In this document: positions 23,468 through 35,664 of the stretch, in pieces
How positions within the stretch are numbered: position 1 is the first letter of the stretch
Layout: each line of letters opens with the position of its first letter
Assembly: GCA_015847255.1 (NCBI GenBank)
Contig: JADLZK010009391.1
Coordinates: 124,001 to 188,000 of the forward strand
Direction: 5' to 3'
Length of the DNA stretch: 64,000 nucleotides
Source of the DNA: Hyparrhenia diplandra
Lineage: Eukaryota; Streptophyta; Magnoliopsida; Poales; Poaceae
Notes under the pieces: model-generated
Databases searched by the model: none
Seen by the model: only the letters and a program-made list of their open reading frames with translations
Told to the model about the DNA's origin: nothing
Made by a program: the position numbers and the translations under genes

Positions 23468-25252
23468 TCTATACCTACTACTACTACTACCTAATAATAA
23501 TAATAAATACTAATAATCCGCCAGGGTGAGAGAAAATTTAGGACTCCAGACGCGCTATTTTTTTTCTGCCTGCCTTCCCGTGGGCCAGTGCTGGAGTCCG
23601 CCACGGAGACGAATTCTGTGCGCGTGAAGCAGGCCGTTCCAAATTGACTTAGTGCGTCGGACGGGTACGCCGAGCCTGGGCATTTAGCTGTGGTCAAAGG
23701 CCGCTTGTCTAATCAAACCAGTTATGGTCGACTTATGGAGGCCGACCGGCAAATAAGACGAACAAAATCTGCTCTCCCCCGGCGTTCACATACCAGTGGC
23801 GAGGCAACTTTCAACAGACATGTGAGGTGAGCCCGGCACCGGTGGCTTTAATAAGATATTAAATTACATTTTTTGGTCCGGGGCGTGATATTTAGGCAAC
23901 AAATGGATAGTATGAAAAACCAAAATTATGGTTTATTTTTGAGTAAATATTTTGCGCGCGGCGCGCGGTATTTTAATTCATATAGCCGGAGGCCGTGACC
24001 AATATTAATTTATATATGGAGCCGCATTATAAAAAAATAAAGTATATAGCTTTTAATTTTATAGCAAAATAGGTCGTGATCGGACCATGAGGCACGCCGG
24101 CCGCGGGCAACAACAAATTGCCGCAACGCGAGGCCGCCGCCAAGATGCTTGCAGCGAACATTTGATAGTTTTTTATGGCGCCGCCAATCGACGTCATGAG
24201 GATGGATCGGGCGCCATAGCAAGGAAGCCGTACGTTGACCATTCCGTCTCTAACCGTGCGTCCTCGCCAACACTGTGATTCTTGTAGAATTTTATTTTGC
24301 TAAAATAATAATACCTTCGAATCTTCTTTCCGATCTGGTTGATACAGAGAGCATGGAGTTTCTTGTTCTCAACAACGAACTACTCGTCGGCCTTCCTTCT
24401 CAGGCAAGAACAGCATGTGTAGTTGTGTACAGGGAAAACAGCAACGCCAGCGATCCATCTCCAGGGACTTCCGACCAATTCCTTCCTTCCTTCGCCTGTC
24501 CCCAATTCGCTTCAGCGGTGTGTAGGAGAGACAGCGACGCCGGCGGGCTTGGCTCCAGCGAGCGTTCAACAGCGACGCCGGACAGCTCCATATAAGTGAA
24601 GAACTATTAATATAGGCACAACATTATGGACCTCCAAAATAATGGTTTACAAGTTACAACATCTGGTGTACCTTCTTTTCTACAAAACAATCTGATGTAG
24701 TTTTGATTATATTAGAAACATATTTTTTTATTAAATATGGATCAATCAATGGCCCAACTAATTGTTTCGAGAACTGAAATATTTGACAGATGACATATTA
24801 TTATCTAATCAATTCTAAACAAATGTATTTTTGTAATTCTTGACGAGGTAATCGACAGACAGACCAATCTTTCATATCAATTACGGAGGTTGATATGATG
24901 TGTCAAAAGCTACAAAAGTTGATATTAAGTCATAGAAATACATGAATAATATAAAAAAATTAAAGTCTTGATATACTTATGTCCAAATATTTATGCGCTT
25001 TCCAACAAAAGCTAGGAAAAATATATTAATAAAGTGTATTTTAATTTGATACAAGTTTAATAGGACATTGTTATATTACTGTCAATATAAACTTATATTA
25101 TGCACGTCATGGTCAACATTAAAAAACTATAGAGGGATAAAATATTAGTAGACAAGTCCAGTTCCTGTCATCCGTCATCTATATAACCACTATATAAATC
25201 TTTGAAACACAAGTTGTTCGTCCCGGTGCAACGCACGGGCACATTTTCCTAG
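23468..25252 (+). mobile_element. Non-autonomous Helitron (about 1.8 kb)
   Basis: The right end shows the Helitron signature: a GC hairpin (CCCGGTGC, loop AAC, GCACGGG at about 25222-25239), ten bases, then CTAG at 25249-25252 followed by T. The likely left end is TCTATACCTACTACTAC at 23468 preceded by A, which resembles grass Helitron starts. Insertion between A and T fits rolling-circle transposition. No Rep/helicase is encoded. The right end is firm and the left end is by resemblance. Confidence 0.65.
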
Positions 25253-26633
25253 TGTATATAAAAATGTAATATCTTGTCTTGTTTTAGCGCATTGCGGCCC
25301 AATTCAATGAATAAAATGGCCTTTTAGACTGCCCTTCGAATTTCACCTTCCTAAGCTAGGCCCACTAGGCTCATTGAGGCACTCCACGTTGTACAAACGC
25401 TGTACCGCAGTCGACATAGCAATGGGGAGTTCCCCATGTCGACCTGTGTACATGGGAATATGAGTAGCAGGCCGCCGACGCCGGTAGGTAGTGCCACCAG
25501 CAATTTCATCTGTTCTTGGCACAGTTCGAGATGGTAGCCGCGCGCACGACTGGCAAGCGGTGCAGTCGACACGCACGCAGGTACATGCAGCGCGGCGCGT
25601 GCTGGTCATCCCCGGGGGCCTCCAATTCGACAACGACCTGGTCTTCCTCAACTCGCGCCCTACGGTGATCCTCGGCTTCACAAGGAAGGTAGCGTTCGAG
25701 GTGCACCGGTCTGCTTCTCCAACGGCTAAGAGTAGAGCTCGAACGCCAACCAGCGTGCAAAGCGCATCACGGACGGCATCACCCACCGCGCCTTCTACAC
25801 CTTTCGACAAAGTGTGGCCCGTCGTCCTCAGCTAGATCGGCGTAAACGCCAACGGCAACCGCTACTATGGCTCTTGCCGCGCGTGGTGGTTTGACGGGCC
25901 CCTGATTGGGCGCTCTGCGGGAGCTACTACCTCCGCCTCGGGCGTCTTGGGGGCTGGGCCGAGGTCTGGCGTCCCCCCGCGAAGACGCAGGTGGGGAGTA
26001 CACCACGCAGCAGCAGCAGGACACCTTGCTTGCTGTGCCTCCGCCGAGGGCGCCGGCAGCCCGCGACCCTTGGCTTTAGGCGGCGGCAGCGATGGCCCGC
26101 GTGGAACCTCGTGTCGGACTCCAAGTTGCACGTCACCGATCAACGCGACGCCGGCGGCGCGGCAGCCGGGACCGCCACAGCGTGGTGACCAACCCGTGCT
26201 GGTGCCCGAGTGCGCACAACGGGGGCACCAGGGTGTTGGAGGTCGGTTGTCTGCGAAGTTGGTTTCATACCGTCTATAACCCCCGTGTAAAGTTTAACGT
26301 ACAGAGTTACTGCGCCGTGGTTGTTCCACGTCATCGCGGCCCCCACCATCCACTCAAGTCCGGACCCGAAATTTTATTTCATTCCAGTTCTGGGCTCCTT
26401 CTCTCGTGTCCGCCCCGGCACCCACTCACGCACGTCCGTCCGTCTCCTCTCCGCTCCTCCCTCTTTCTCCCGGAGCTTTCTCCCGCACCCGACCTCGTCG
26501 GCTGCCGCCGCTGCCTCACTCCCTCGGTCTCCCGTACTCCCGATGCAGCGCTAGATCGCCTGCGTCGCCGCGTCATCGTCGTCGCGGGTTCCCCGTCCGC
26601 TTGCTGCTGGCTGCGCCTCCAAGTTCCAACACC
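25253..26633. other. GC-rich stretch before the J-domain exon, no assignable gene
   Basis: From about 25340 to 26260 the DNA is GC-rich and open in several frames on both strands, with no frame showing a family I can name. A plus-strand piece near 25840-25900 reads NGNRYYGSCRAWWFDGPL across frames, suggesting degraded protein-coding sequence. Positions 26300-26633 look like a CT-rich 5' leader of the J-domain exon that follows. Confidence 0.35.
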
Positions 26634-26774
26634 ATGGACGGGGGGTCCGGCAATGCCTCCGGCGGCAGAGGCAGCAGCGGCGGCGCGTCGAAGTGCTGCT
26701 ACTACGCGCTCCTCGGTATCCGCAAGAACGCCTCCACCACCGACATACGCACCGCGTACCGGAGGCTCGCGATG
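26634..26774 (+). pseudogene. First exon of a J-domain (DnaJ/HSP40) protein, fragment
   Basis: ATG at 26634 opens 47 codons: a Gly/Ser-rich leader, then CCYYALLGIRKNASTTDIR and AYRRLAM, ending at a GT donor (GATG|GTGAGT). This is helix I and II of a J-domain, as in plant DnaJ-B6-like co-chaperones that stimulate Hsp70. The HPD motif that should come next is not found downstream within several kilobases. The sequence after the donor is repetitive GC-rich DNA, so this looks like a captured or truncated gene start rather than a working gene. A Helitron 3' end lies downstream at 30580. Confidence 0.75.
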
Positions 26775-29700
26775 GTGAGTTGGCTTGCTGTGCGGTGCGG
26801 TGCATGCGCGGCCTCGCCGCCGGTGTTTGATTGATATTGGCTTCTGTGTTTCTGTTTCCCTCAGCCTCCCCTTCCCGAACAGCCCGCGCCGTGCGCGTCC
26901 TTGGGCCCTACCGGCGGTCGCGGCGAGGCAAGCCTAGGCGGCCATGGCAGGGCGAGCGCACCTCAGTGGTGGCCGGCCCACTGCTCGCCGGTAGTCGTCC
27001 TCCTCGCCGGCCCCACCTCGCTCCACACGCCCGCCCGACTGCTTCGAGCGCCGCTGCTTCCCATCGCAGCGGCACGGGGAGCGCGTCCACCCGCCGCCAC
27101 AGGAGAGTCGCCGCCCGTCCATCCTCCGCTACAGGAGACCGCCGCCGCCCGTCCACCCGCCGTCACCCGTGCCGCTTGCCGTCCGTCTCCTCCACGCGCC
27201 GTCGTTTCTGCCTCTCCGTCTTCCTGCGCAGGTGCCAGCACGTGAGCCCGCAAGGGGGCAGGGGCCGCACCTCTGCGCTGACGCGACCTTCCCTCCTCCC
27301 TTGCCGGCGCGAGCTCCCTTCCCGTCGAGGTCTTCTCCGAGAAGCGTGTGACACCGACGTCTCCTTTCCCTGCCGGCAGCCCCACGATGAGTCTCAATCC
27401 GACCTCCAATTTTGGATTGTGGAATCATAGAGCTGTTGGATTTGGATTGAGTCCTTCTCTGCAAGGGATTTTTCGTCCTGCAATTTCAGTCCATGGCCGA
27501 TGTACGCCTCTTCCATGGATGGCCTGATAGGGCTGATGAAACGGATCCAATGTGACTGCACCGTCCTCGGAGACAATGGAGAGGAAGCCACTTGCCCACC
27601 CTCTGGGAGTCTGACTCTCTCCCAACCATCGCCTTCGTCGGAGGCCAGTTGCTTCTCTTATGTTCTTCTGCTGAGGATCCTTTGTTCTACTGCCACCAGC
27701 AAGGTTCACGAGCGATCGCTTGAGGAGGACATCACTGCTCAAGTTACTGGTGATTTCCGCAAGGCGATGTGTTCTTGCTCTCGCCTATTTTCCCTGCCTG
27801 TCTTCTCCTGGGCGTTCGCTACAATCGCTTGGTCAGTTACTACAATCGGTTGGTCAGTTATCTGTCTTCTCTTTTACATCATCGCTGGTGGACTTGCAGA
27901 ATATTGTATTAGAACGTTTGACAATGTGAGTCAAAGAATCACTAACCAACAAACCATTTGTATGTGAAGCTGCACCGTATTGCAATTGGTTATCAGTGGA
28001 GGCCAAACGGGATGAGCATACCCAAGATTCATCCACACCTAATTGGCATGCCAAGGGAGCCATTGATGGATCGTATATAGAGGTGCATGAAATCTCCAGA
28101 TTTCGCATTCATTCTTTTTATTTTCTTTCCAGGAATCCTACTTCTAATATCGGTGAGATCTATTGTTTCTTTTCGCCACGGTTCAGACTAATCCAATCAC
28201 CATGCCTCTTACAGGTTCCTACTCATCTGATTTGGTGTCATACTCTTTCTATCATGAGAAGATATGAGCTTAGAATTATTTTCCTGACACATTGTTTGTT
28301 ATTTTACTGTGGAAATTAAGTTCATCACATCAGGTAATAATTTAAAAGTTTTGATTATTTGTTGTTGTCAATTTTAATTCTTAGTGATTAAGATCTTAAC
28401 CCATTTGTATTCCTTATTTATACCCGCGATGCAAAACATCACCTAATCCATGTATTTTTTTTACAAAGGTGCAAAACAACACCTACTACAGGGTTATGTG
28501 TACTCCTGAAAACAGCTCCTTTCATTTAGCGTAATTTATATCTTTACATGTACTCTTTTGGCAGGTATGCAAAACATCAGCTGCAGGGGGTGTGCTCATT
28601 TTAAATAGATCACCTGGGTATGAACTGTGAAAACCAGACTCATATATCCAGCACACCAGTTTTTTTTTCAGGTAATATAGCATACATGGTTGCCTCCTTT
28701 TACTTAAACATACTTGCACACAATTTACCATCTCATTATTACTTTTCAACAATGTATGTCTATTCACATGGTTTACTTTATGTTTCCTTCTAGACTCACC
28801 GAATCATCTCTTTCTGAAATGACCTGCATTTTTGCCAATGCATGGTTATACGTTTTCATGCCATTACGCTGCCTACTCTTTTTTGCCATCTTCCAGTGGG
28901 ATGTTTCAGATATGTTTCACCACCATTGCCTTCCTGAAATGTATTACCATTTACCAAACATATAAATGGTGTGTGAAAGCTATTTTTTCCTATAGTAACA
29001 GTCACTGTATTGTATTTCAACAACTCTTTTAGCCTCCAGCCAGTCAAGTTGCACGCCAAATCTGATGGTTTGTTGCAAATTTCATGTTCAGACTGACTAA
29101 TAATGATAAAACACTCAACTTTGATGCAATCCTTCTATAACATGTTTCCACTGAAAAAATTATGGTTTCCTCATGTCTTATTACCACAGAACTGCAGAGG
29201 CCATGGCCTATGGCATCCTAAGGTGTGTGATCACAAGATGAATATTCTACAGTCTTTATTCCAGATAACAAGATGAATATTCTACGGTCTTTATTCCATG
29301 ACTCTGGTAACGTTCTGATTACTGGCCTAATGTGTGATGTATATGAACAGTTTTCTTATGTGTTGCCTTTGGCTAACGGATTAAAAATGTGATTATGTAT
29401 ACTTTGATAAAAACTCAGCTAAACCTGGGTCCTAACTATGCTGCTATTTCTTAGTACATTCCTTCCAATATGAACTTCAGTTCCTCTTCTTCTGTGTAGG
29501 CATATGGGTTTTGTATCTTCTTCGACATGCGTATATATATTATTTATATACATAATTTCTACCATTAACACTTCTATCTTTTCGTTTCCGTTCCACAGCA
29601 CAGCTTCTTGCAGTGTGACTTTTACCTGATCATACGCTACCTACCTAATCATTTGTTTTTCAAACTACCTACTGTCACTTCTGCCGATGTACATTTGTTA

Positions 29701-30541
29701 TTTGTTGCTTATATTCCTAAAAACATTCCCTCTTACGTGTACCTTGCTACACTGCGTGACTGCACAGCAGCATATACGCCATGGTGGTGTGGCTTTGATT
29801 GCTTCTCCTTCATACCTGCCTACCGTGAGCTCCCCATCTTCTGTTTCCTGTGCTCTTGGTGTTGTGTGCTGTAAGTGCTCAATGAAATATCCAAAAGGGC
29901 TTAGCTTGCTAATTTTGTGACAGCTCGGCGCCTTGCAGTCTTCTAACTATTCCTCTGTTCTACTTATGTATGCCTTAGCAGGCGACATCTTTGCAGCTTC
30001 AGTATATACTTACATAAATACCCATTGGTTTGGCTTTGTGGTGCAGGAATGCTACCAGTCAAGAATGTTGACTTCCAAACTCTGGATCATGGAAGCAGTT
30101 CACAGTGGCCTCATATAGGACCAATCTGTTCCAGCATAGCGCACCATCTGTCGAACTAAACTCTGGTAATCATAGTGCGCGCTCAAATGATAGACAACAG
30201 TGAACATATAATTTTGCTCGCTTTTACTGAGCATGGACCGTAACCTTATTCATACATAACAATAATTTTGCATGAGCCTATCAAAACAAAACCCTGTTTC
30301 AATGGAATTTCATAATATCCTAATCATCTTTTTTTCATTATTATTTTACATGAGCCTACAAAAACACAAGAACCAATTCCAATGGAGTTCCGTAATTCTT
30401 ATCGGTTTTTTTTTCCATTACCAGTCCAAATGTGATCAGTAATACCTCACCTACATAATTTCCTTTGTTTACTGCTATATGCACATATAAATGCCTTCCC
30501 AATGTGTGTGCTGTGTGCTGATCTTTTTTTTTGGTATTTTC
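26775..30541. other. Region between J-domain exon and Helitron end, no intact gene
   Basis: Positions 26830-27430 are very GC-rich with long but meaningless open frames. From about 27430 to 30540 the DNA is mixed to AT-rich with short exon-like fragments but no coding chain I can assemble. No second J-domain exon, HPD motif or transposase is visible. The stretch is plausibly the body of a gene-capturing Helitron. Confidence 0.3.
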
Positions 30542-30549
30542 TCTTGCAT

Positions 30550-30580
30550 ACCCGCAGCAACGCGTGGGAAATCCTCCTAG
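30550..30580 (+). mobile_element. Helitron 3' terminus (CTAG with upstream imperfect hairpin)
   Basis: CCCGCAGCAACGCGTGGG, then a short spacer and CTAG at 30577-30580 followed by T, reproduces the layout of the end at 25252 with a decayed stem. The matching 5' end was not identified. If it lies left of 26300, the J-domain exon would be cargo. Confidence 0.55.
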
Positions 30581-30648
30581 TATACAATATATTGCCCTCT
30601 ATATGCTGCCTGCTACAAAATGTGTTGCACCAGGAACGACCTGGAATG

Positions 30649-33291
30649 GGCTCTGTTCGGTCGGATCGGTGGGCCTGTTTGTAACCAAGTCTGGGCTGGA
30701 ATGACTGTTCGTTTTGGGCTGCCCGGATTGAAAACGGGACGTGGTTCGACCTCGTTCCACCTCCTTCCGGCTCGGATCAAAGCCTGACCTCGTACCCTCA
30801 GGCTTCAATCCGGACGGGCGAGCACGAGGCCGAGGCGGCGTCGGGCGGCGGGCGGCGCGAGGCGAGGCGACCGCGTGGGTGACGGCCTCCCATCCGGCGT
30901 CCACACTCCCGCCGCCTTCTCTCCAGTAAACTGCATCCTTCCCTCTCCTCTAGGTCTAGGGTTCTTGTTTCTTGGGAGGGATGGGCGACGGGCGGCGGCT
31001 CACCGGACCTGCAGGGCCAGCAATCCTCGGCGGTCGCGGGGACCGAGGTGGCAGCTTCGGCACCAACGGGGCGGTGGAGGTGCGGCCGTAGCGGCGGCAG
31101 GCCTCGCCATTGGCGATTAGTGAGAAGCTTGCATTGGCAAAGCACTGGTATCAGGATCTGCTCCATCGTCCGATCCGTAGCTTGTTCATTCCTCGTTGGG
31201 ACAGAAATGAGTGACAGTATAGATGTGTGCTGTTTTAATCTATACATATCTTGTTCTTGATTGAAAGTTAGATGAAGCGTGGCCACTCCCTGTCAGGAAT
31301 CAGTATGATGTTATTTATATGCATGGTTTCTTTCTTCTTCCTCAACAAACCTTCAAGCAAAACCACCGCTATCCTCCGTCGTCCTCTCTTTAATTAACTT
31401 CTAGATGATGAAGGTCACCTCAACCTCGAATCATCATTAGTGTTTGAATACTGAAACGTAGCTCTCCTCTGGAAAGACGGAAAGAGCCATGCTTTTAGCT
31501 AGTCCTTTATATTTCTTTTCATTTACCTTCTAGGGAGTCCTGATCATCATCATTATATTTTGTGTTGTTATGAAGCCTGAATAAGCAATCTTGCTCTTGG
31601 ACAGCTTCATTTTTCCTGCAGAATCCACAATCATGGTGTTTTGCATTTGCAGCTACACTCACGTTGCTATTATTGATATTTGATACATTAAATTTTACTG
31701 TGAGATGTTTGCCATTCGTTGGGCAATCTGTCAAGCTGGTTAACTAGTTACTGCTGACATTGCCACACTGTTTTTTTTTCTGGTATTGGGTTTCAGAGTG
31801 AGAAAAAAATAATGTCATTCAGAATGTGACCACTTCTTGATCTGTCCTGCATTGAGATTGGAGTATTTTGTGCTGCATTGACATTGGAGTATTAGCTATC
31901 TGTTAGAGAAAAAAACAGGGTGTACTAGCTATTTGATGTATCTAATTTACTGGGTGCTTCTTGCTTATTATACTTTAGATTAGATGCCTGTTTTGTTTAA
32001 ATTGTGGTGCCTTATTAGGCCACTATTGTACATGAATGATTAATTGTCCACACATAGTTTCACTAGATAGGCCACTATGTCTGATTTGTCTATTCCTAAG
32101 ATTCAAAGTGCATATATGCAGCTGTTTTGTGATTGAACTGTATTGCAACTCATGTTTCTTTCAGTTCAGGATAGGTGAAAAGAACCAACTTTTGTGTTTT
32201 ACTTTTTAGGAGGGGCTGCTCCTAGATGGTCTAGTTTGAAAATGGAGTACATATTGAAGTGTTTTTAGTTAAGCTTCATTTAACAGGAGGTTAGTCTGGC
32301 CATACACATACACGGTGGAGTAGATGCCACATTCAGCTTTTTTTTTTTTTTCCTCTTGAAATTTGAATGCTCTATGTGACTATATTTGACATAACTAACT
32401 TTTATGGAAGAGTTGAATAATTTATTTTAACCATCGCTTCTTTCCTCTGGAGACTGGACATGCTGTATAACTTATTCTCGACAGTACCATCCATCCCAAT
32501 TTGCTATGTTGATATTGAAATGCTCTTTTAACTTGATTTTGCAGATTGTTCCTCCTTGGTCTTGAAAAGCATGGCAAAGGTGGCTGGCGGAGCATCGAAG
32601 AGATTACCGCTAGATAGCAAGTAGAAGATTCCTTGAATACCTTTTCTTTGGGTTATTTATTGGAGTTTCTTGTACTGTCCAAAAAGTACACCGCAACATG
32701 TGTGAATGTGTCTGAATATGCTTCGAGCTTGTAGTTTCAGATGCTAAAAAATATTTATTAGCTCTGTCATCATTGAACTAAGTAGCATGCCATGAACTAG
32801 GTAATATTTAGGTGCTGGAACTAGGCAACATTGAGATCGGAGTACCAGGTTCAAAATTATCGTGTTCACTTCTGCATACTCACGATGGTTGAGCCAAGAT
32901 GAATAAATACATGATCAAGCTTCAGAAATGGTGCTCATTTTTGTTTCTCTCTGCTACTGTGAAATTAGTGTGTACTGATGTGTACATTTTGTTAGCTTTT
33001 AAGAATTGCATGAGATCATTTCTTCCTATCAGTATCATGTGTCTGAAGCGTTGAGCTGTGCACAACTAGTTGAGATTAGCCTGTCAGAGCAACATGTGAT
33101 GCAGCCAGCTAGCAAATCGTTTAGGGGCAGGAATCAAGCCTGAGCAACCGAACACAAGTTTTTAGGTGTTGGAATGGATCCTGTCCAGGGTTGCAAGAGG
33201 ACAAGGAATGAGTGGATCCTGTTGGATGCACTACAACCTGGCTTGGATCGGTTCAGGGGCAGGAATCAAACCTGACCAACCGAACGAGCCC
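30649..33291. mobile_element. TIR-like element with captured gene fragments, unclassified
   Basis: The left end GGGCTCTGTTCGGTCGG and the complement of the right end, GGGCTCGTTCGGTTGG, are near-identical inverted repeats. Near the right end a 35-bp block is repeated directly (33119-33157 and 33256-33291). The interior includes a GC-rich leader-like segment (about 30780-31120) and a MYB-type exon fragment (32545-32618). No target duplication was found, so the superfamily is open (hAT or PIF-like are possible) and the ends are tentative. No transposase is seen. Confidence 0.4.
32545..32618 (+). pseudogene. MYB/SANT domain exon fragment
   Basis: After a TTTTGCAG acceptor the frame reads LFLLGLEKHGKGGWRSI, the core of an R1/SANT-type MYB repeat as in DIVARICATA-like factors, where the usual text is close to LFLLGLEKYGKGDWRSI. 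The frame then leaves the family consensus and ends at TAG (32616-32618). No partner exon is visible nearby. It is an isolated, non-functional remnant inside a putative transposon. Confidence 0.7.
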
Positions 33292-33428
33292 TAAAGCTTC
33301 ATGTTTCTTTTGCATATTGTTAAGGCTTTTTTTTGGTCTCGAGGAAGGCAGGCTGGTTGCTCGCCTCCATTATTCGTAACTGTAACAATCCACCAGTACA
33401 ATTTTGATAGATTGAACAATCTGTATCT

Positions 33429-34540
33429 GTATCTGTGGAGGATCGATATTTGGGACACCCATAAGCGGAGCTCTCAATCCAAACACGACCCCGAATCCCG
33501 ATCGCGAGAAAAACAAGACGTCCTGCCGCAACGCGCGAAGTCTTCACCACGTATGAGCTCCCCACGCCCGGACGAGTTCCCCCCTCGCTCGAGCTCCTGC
33601 GCGCGAGCTCTCCCGATAGAGACTCTCCTACCCGCCTCGGACAAGCTCTCCCTCTGATGAGGTCCCCCGTCTTCATCACGAGAGACCTCGCCGGGAACCT
33701 CTTTCCGACTCGCTCGAGCTCTCCCACGACGAGCCCTGCGCCAGCGACCCGCGAGAGAGCTCATCCGCCGCCTTCCCGGAGAAGTCTGCTGGGTGCGAGT
33801 TGGTCAACAACTCTCGACGGGCTCAACCACTCCCGACGGGCAGACGTAGCCACGTAGAACTACAAAGAGAGGGAGAGGTCATTCGACCATCTTGCCATAC
33901 CCCGTCGACTCCAACAGCTCCGCCACAGTATCGCGTGGGTACATACGGGGTACGACTTCCCATCGACGGCATGGACGCCCCCCACACCGAGAAGACATCT
34001 TCCAACTACGATTAGAGACAAGACGACGCCTGACCACCGCCCAAACCCCGATTCCCGCGTACGGCGACGAACAATTTCAGCATCCAAAGCACCCTGGAGC
34101 TCGAAGGGAGCTCATGCCCGCGCCGTGAGCTCGTCTGGGAGCTCTCTCTTACACCTAAACACTCTGTACATGTATTTTCACTTTCTTTAAGTCCTCAACT
34201 CGAGGGGAGCTCTCGAGCCTCGCCCCTTGTAACTATAAAAGGGGAGGCGGCCCTCCGGTTGAGGCAAGGTTCCAGGATTCAACATCCAACTCACACACAC
34301 ACACACACGATATTGGCACTAGCCTCAATCACAGAGACTTGGGAGCCCTCTCTCTCTCTCGCCTTGCTTGTACTAGCCCCGGTATGAGCATTTGAGCTCG
34401 GATAGTGATCACACTGGACTAGGGAGCCCGATTTGCCCCGAACCAGTATAAATCTTGTGTCATTGTCTCTAGAGGTAGGCCATCGGAGCACGTATTAGCC
34501 AAACATTACTGTGACGGTGGTACTAGACCACGACAGTATC
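33429..34540 (+). mobile_element. Solo LTR (Ty3/Gypsy-like) with GTATC target duplication
   Basis: The LTR is 33434-34535, starting TGTGGAGG and ending CCACGACA (TG...CA). The 5-bp duplication GTATC is perfect at 33429-33433 and 34536-34540. A TATA box (TATAAAA, 34234-34240) lies in the downstream third, as in an LTR promoter, so the LTR reads on the plus strand. There is no internal gag-pol, so it formed by LTR-LTR recombination. Assignment to Gypsy rests on general appearance. Confidence 0.85.
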
Positions 34541-34871
34541 TGTGTTTCTGTGTCATGTTCTGGTTGGTCTAGCATATAACAGATGATTTAGATCTATGAA
34601 ATCTTTCGGCAGATAGCTAGACAAATCTCTCTTTTATGGTTCGGCAAGCTTATACAAAAGCTAAATTAACATGATCGATCTATTGTTTCTACGCCATTTA
34701 ATAAATCATGGTTCATCTGCAAGTGCATATATGAGTCATATATATATGAACCAAAAACAAACCATTTAATAAACAGATCCAACTTTATAAGCACAGCACG
34801 ATAACTACCACGGCACATCATCAGGCAGATCTGGGGTTCCAATTAATCCAATCTAGTCCCTAGACATGCAA

Positions 34872-35664
34872 CTAAACTTGCACGTTCACACGACTTAGCA
34901 GCAAAAACGATAGCAAAACCACTAAAAATGCAAACAAGATTGCAAAACCTCGAACAAATACTAGCGTCGTTTTCCTCCTGCCTACACCATCGTTACCCTG
35001 TTGCTGCTGCGTCATCGTCACTTGGGACTCTCCACCGTCGTTACCCTGTTGCTGCTGCGTCATCGTCACTTGGGTCTGGGGCTGGTGGGGAAGGATATAC
35101 ACCTCCTGCAAGCCGTCATCGGTGTAGTCGACGCCGATCTCGGCGTACCCCTTCTCGGCGTACTGCCTCAGGCAGTCCTGCTGCATGTCGACCATATAAT
35201 TGAGGTTGGTGTTGGTGTCCAGGAGAAACTCTCTCAACTTGGGGTCGTCTTGGTACATGGAATCAGGGAGAGGACGCATCTTCCGCATCGGACGTCTCTT
35301 GATGCTCTCGATGTAATCGTCGGGCATCCTCACCTTGGTCATCGTCACGGCCGGGGGGCACCACCGGCTCTGACCTGCGTCGGTGCTTCACGCCCCCCTC
35401 CGCAAACTTGTACAGCAAGGCCCTGAGGAGATCTGGTTCCGCCGCAACGCCTGTCTTGAGCAGATGCTTGTCCAGGACGGCCTTGGTGATGCCGATCTCG
35501 CCGCCGGAGATGTAGGACGCCTCCTTGGTGACGCTGACGCCGATCCCGTCGTCGCTGGAGGTGCTGGCCTCCTCCTTGTTCAGCCTGGCCGTCGTCACGA
35601 GGGACACTGCCGGCGGCTCGGCCTCGGCGGCCGGCGTCTCGGCGACGATGCTGCTCGCCGCCAT
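34872..35664 (-). pseudogene. Array copy 1: unrecognised grass family protein with C-terminal membrane helix, frameshifted
   Basis: Starting MAASSIVAETPAAEAEPP at 35664, the N-terminal frame carries GGEIGITKAV, as in its paralogues. Near 35353-35358 a run of six G (C6 in the gene) shifts the frame. Removing one base joins it to the frame reading TMTKVRMPDDYIESIKRRP and then NYMVDMQQDCLRQYAEKGYA and EIGVDYTDDGLQEVYILP, the family C-terminal module. Unlike other copies it continues with two 16-aa repeats (QVTMTQQQQGNDGG...) and a hydrophobic C-terminal segment (FAILFAFLVVLLSFLLL), a likely tail anchor. The function is unknown. If the G run is an error, this is an intact protein of about 260 aa. 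A TATATATA at about 35797-35805 could be its TATA box. Confidence 0.65.
34986..35081. repeat. 48-bp tandem duplication encoding 16-aa repeats in copy 1
   Basis: Two nearly identical 48-bp units (period 34986 to 35034) keep the reading frame and encode QVTMTQQQQGNDGG-type repeats just before the hydrophobic tail. The multiple-of-three period argues for selection on the frame or a recent event. Confidence 0.85.

Noticed and set aside
25343..25810. 155-codon minus-strand frame as a gene
   Set aside because: Overlapping frames on both strands are equally open, there is no family resemblance, and plus-strand fragments look at least as protein-like.
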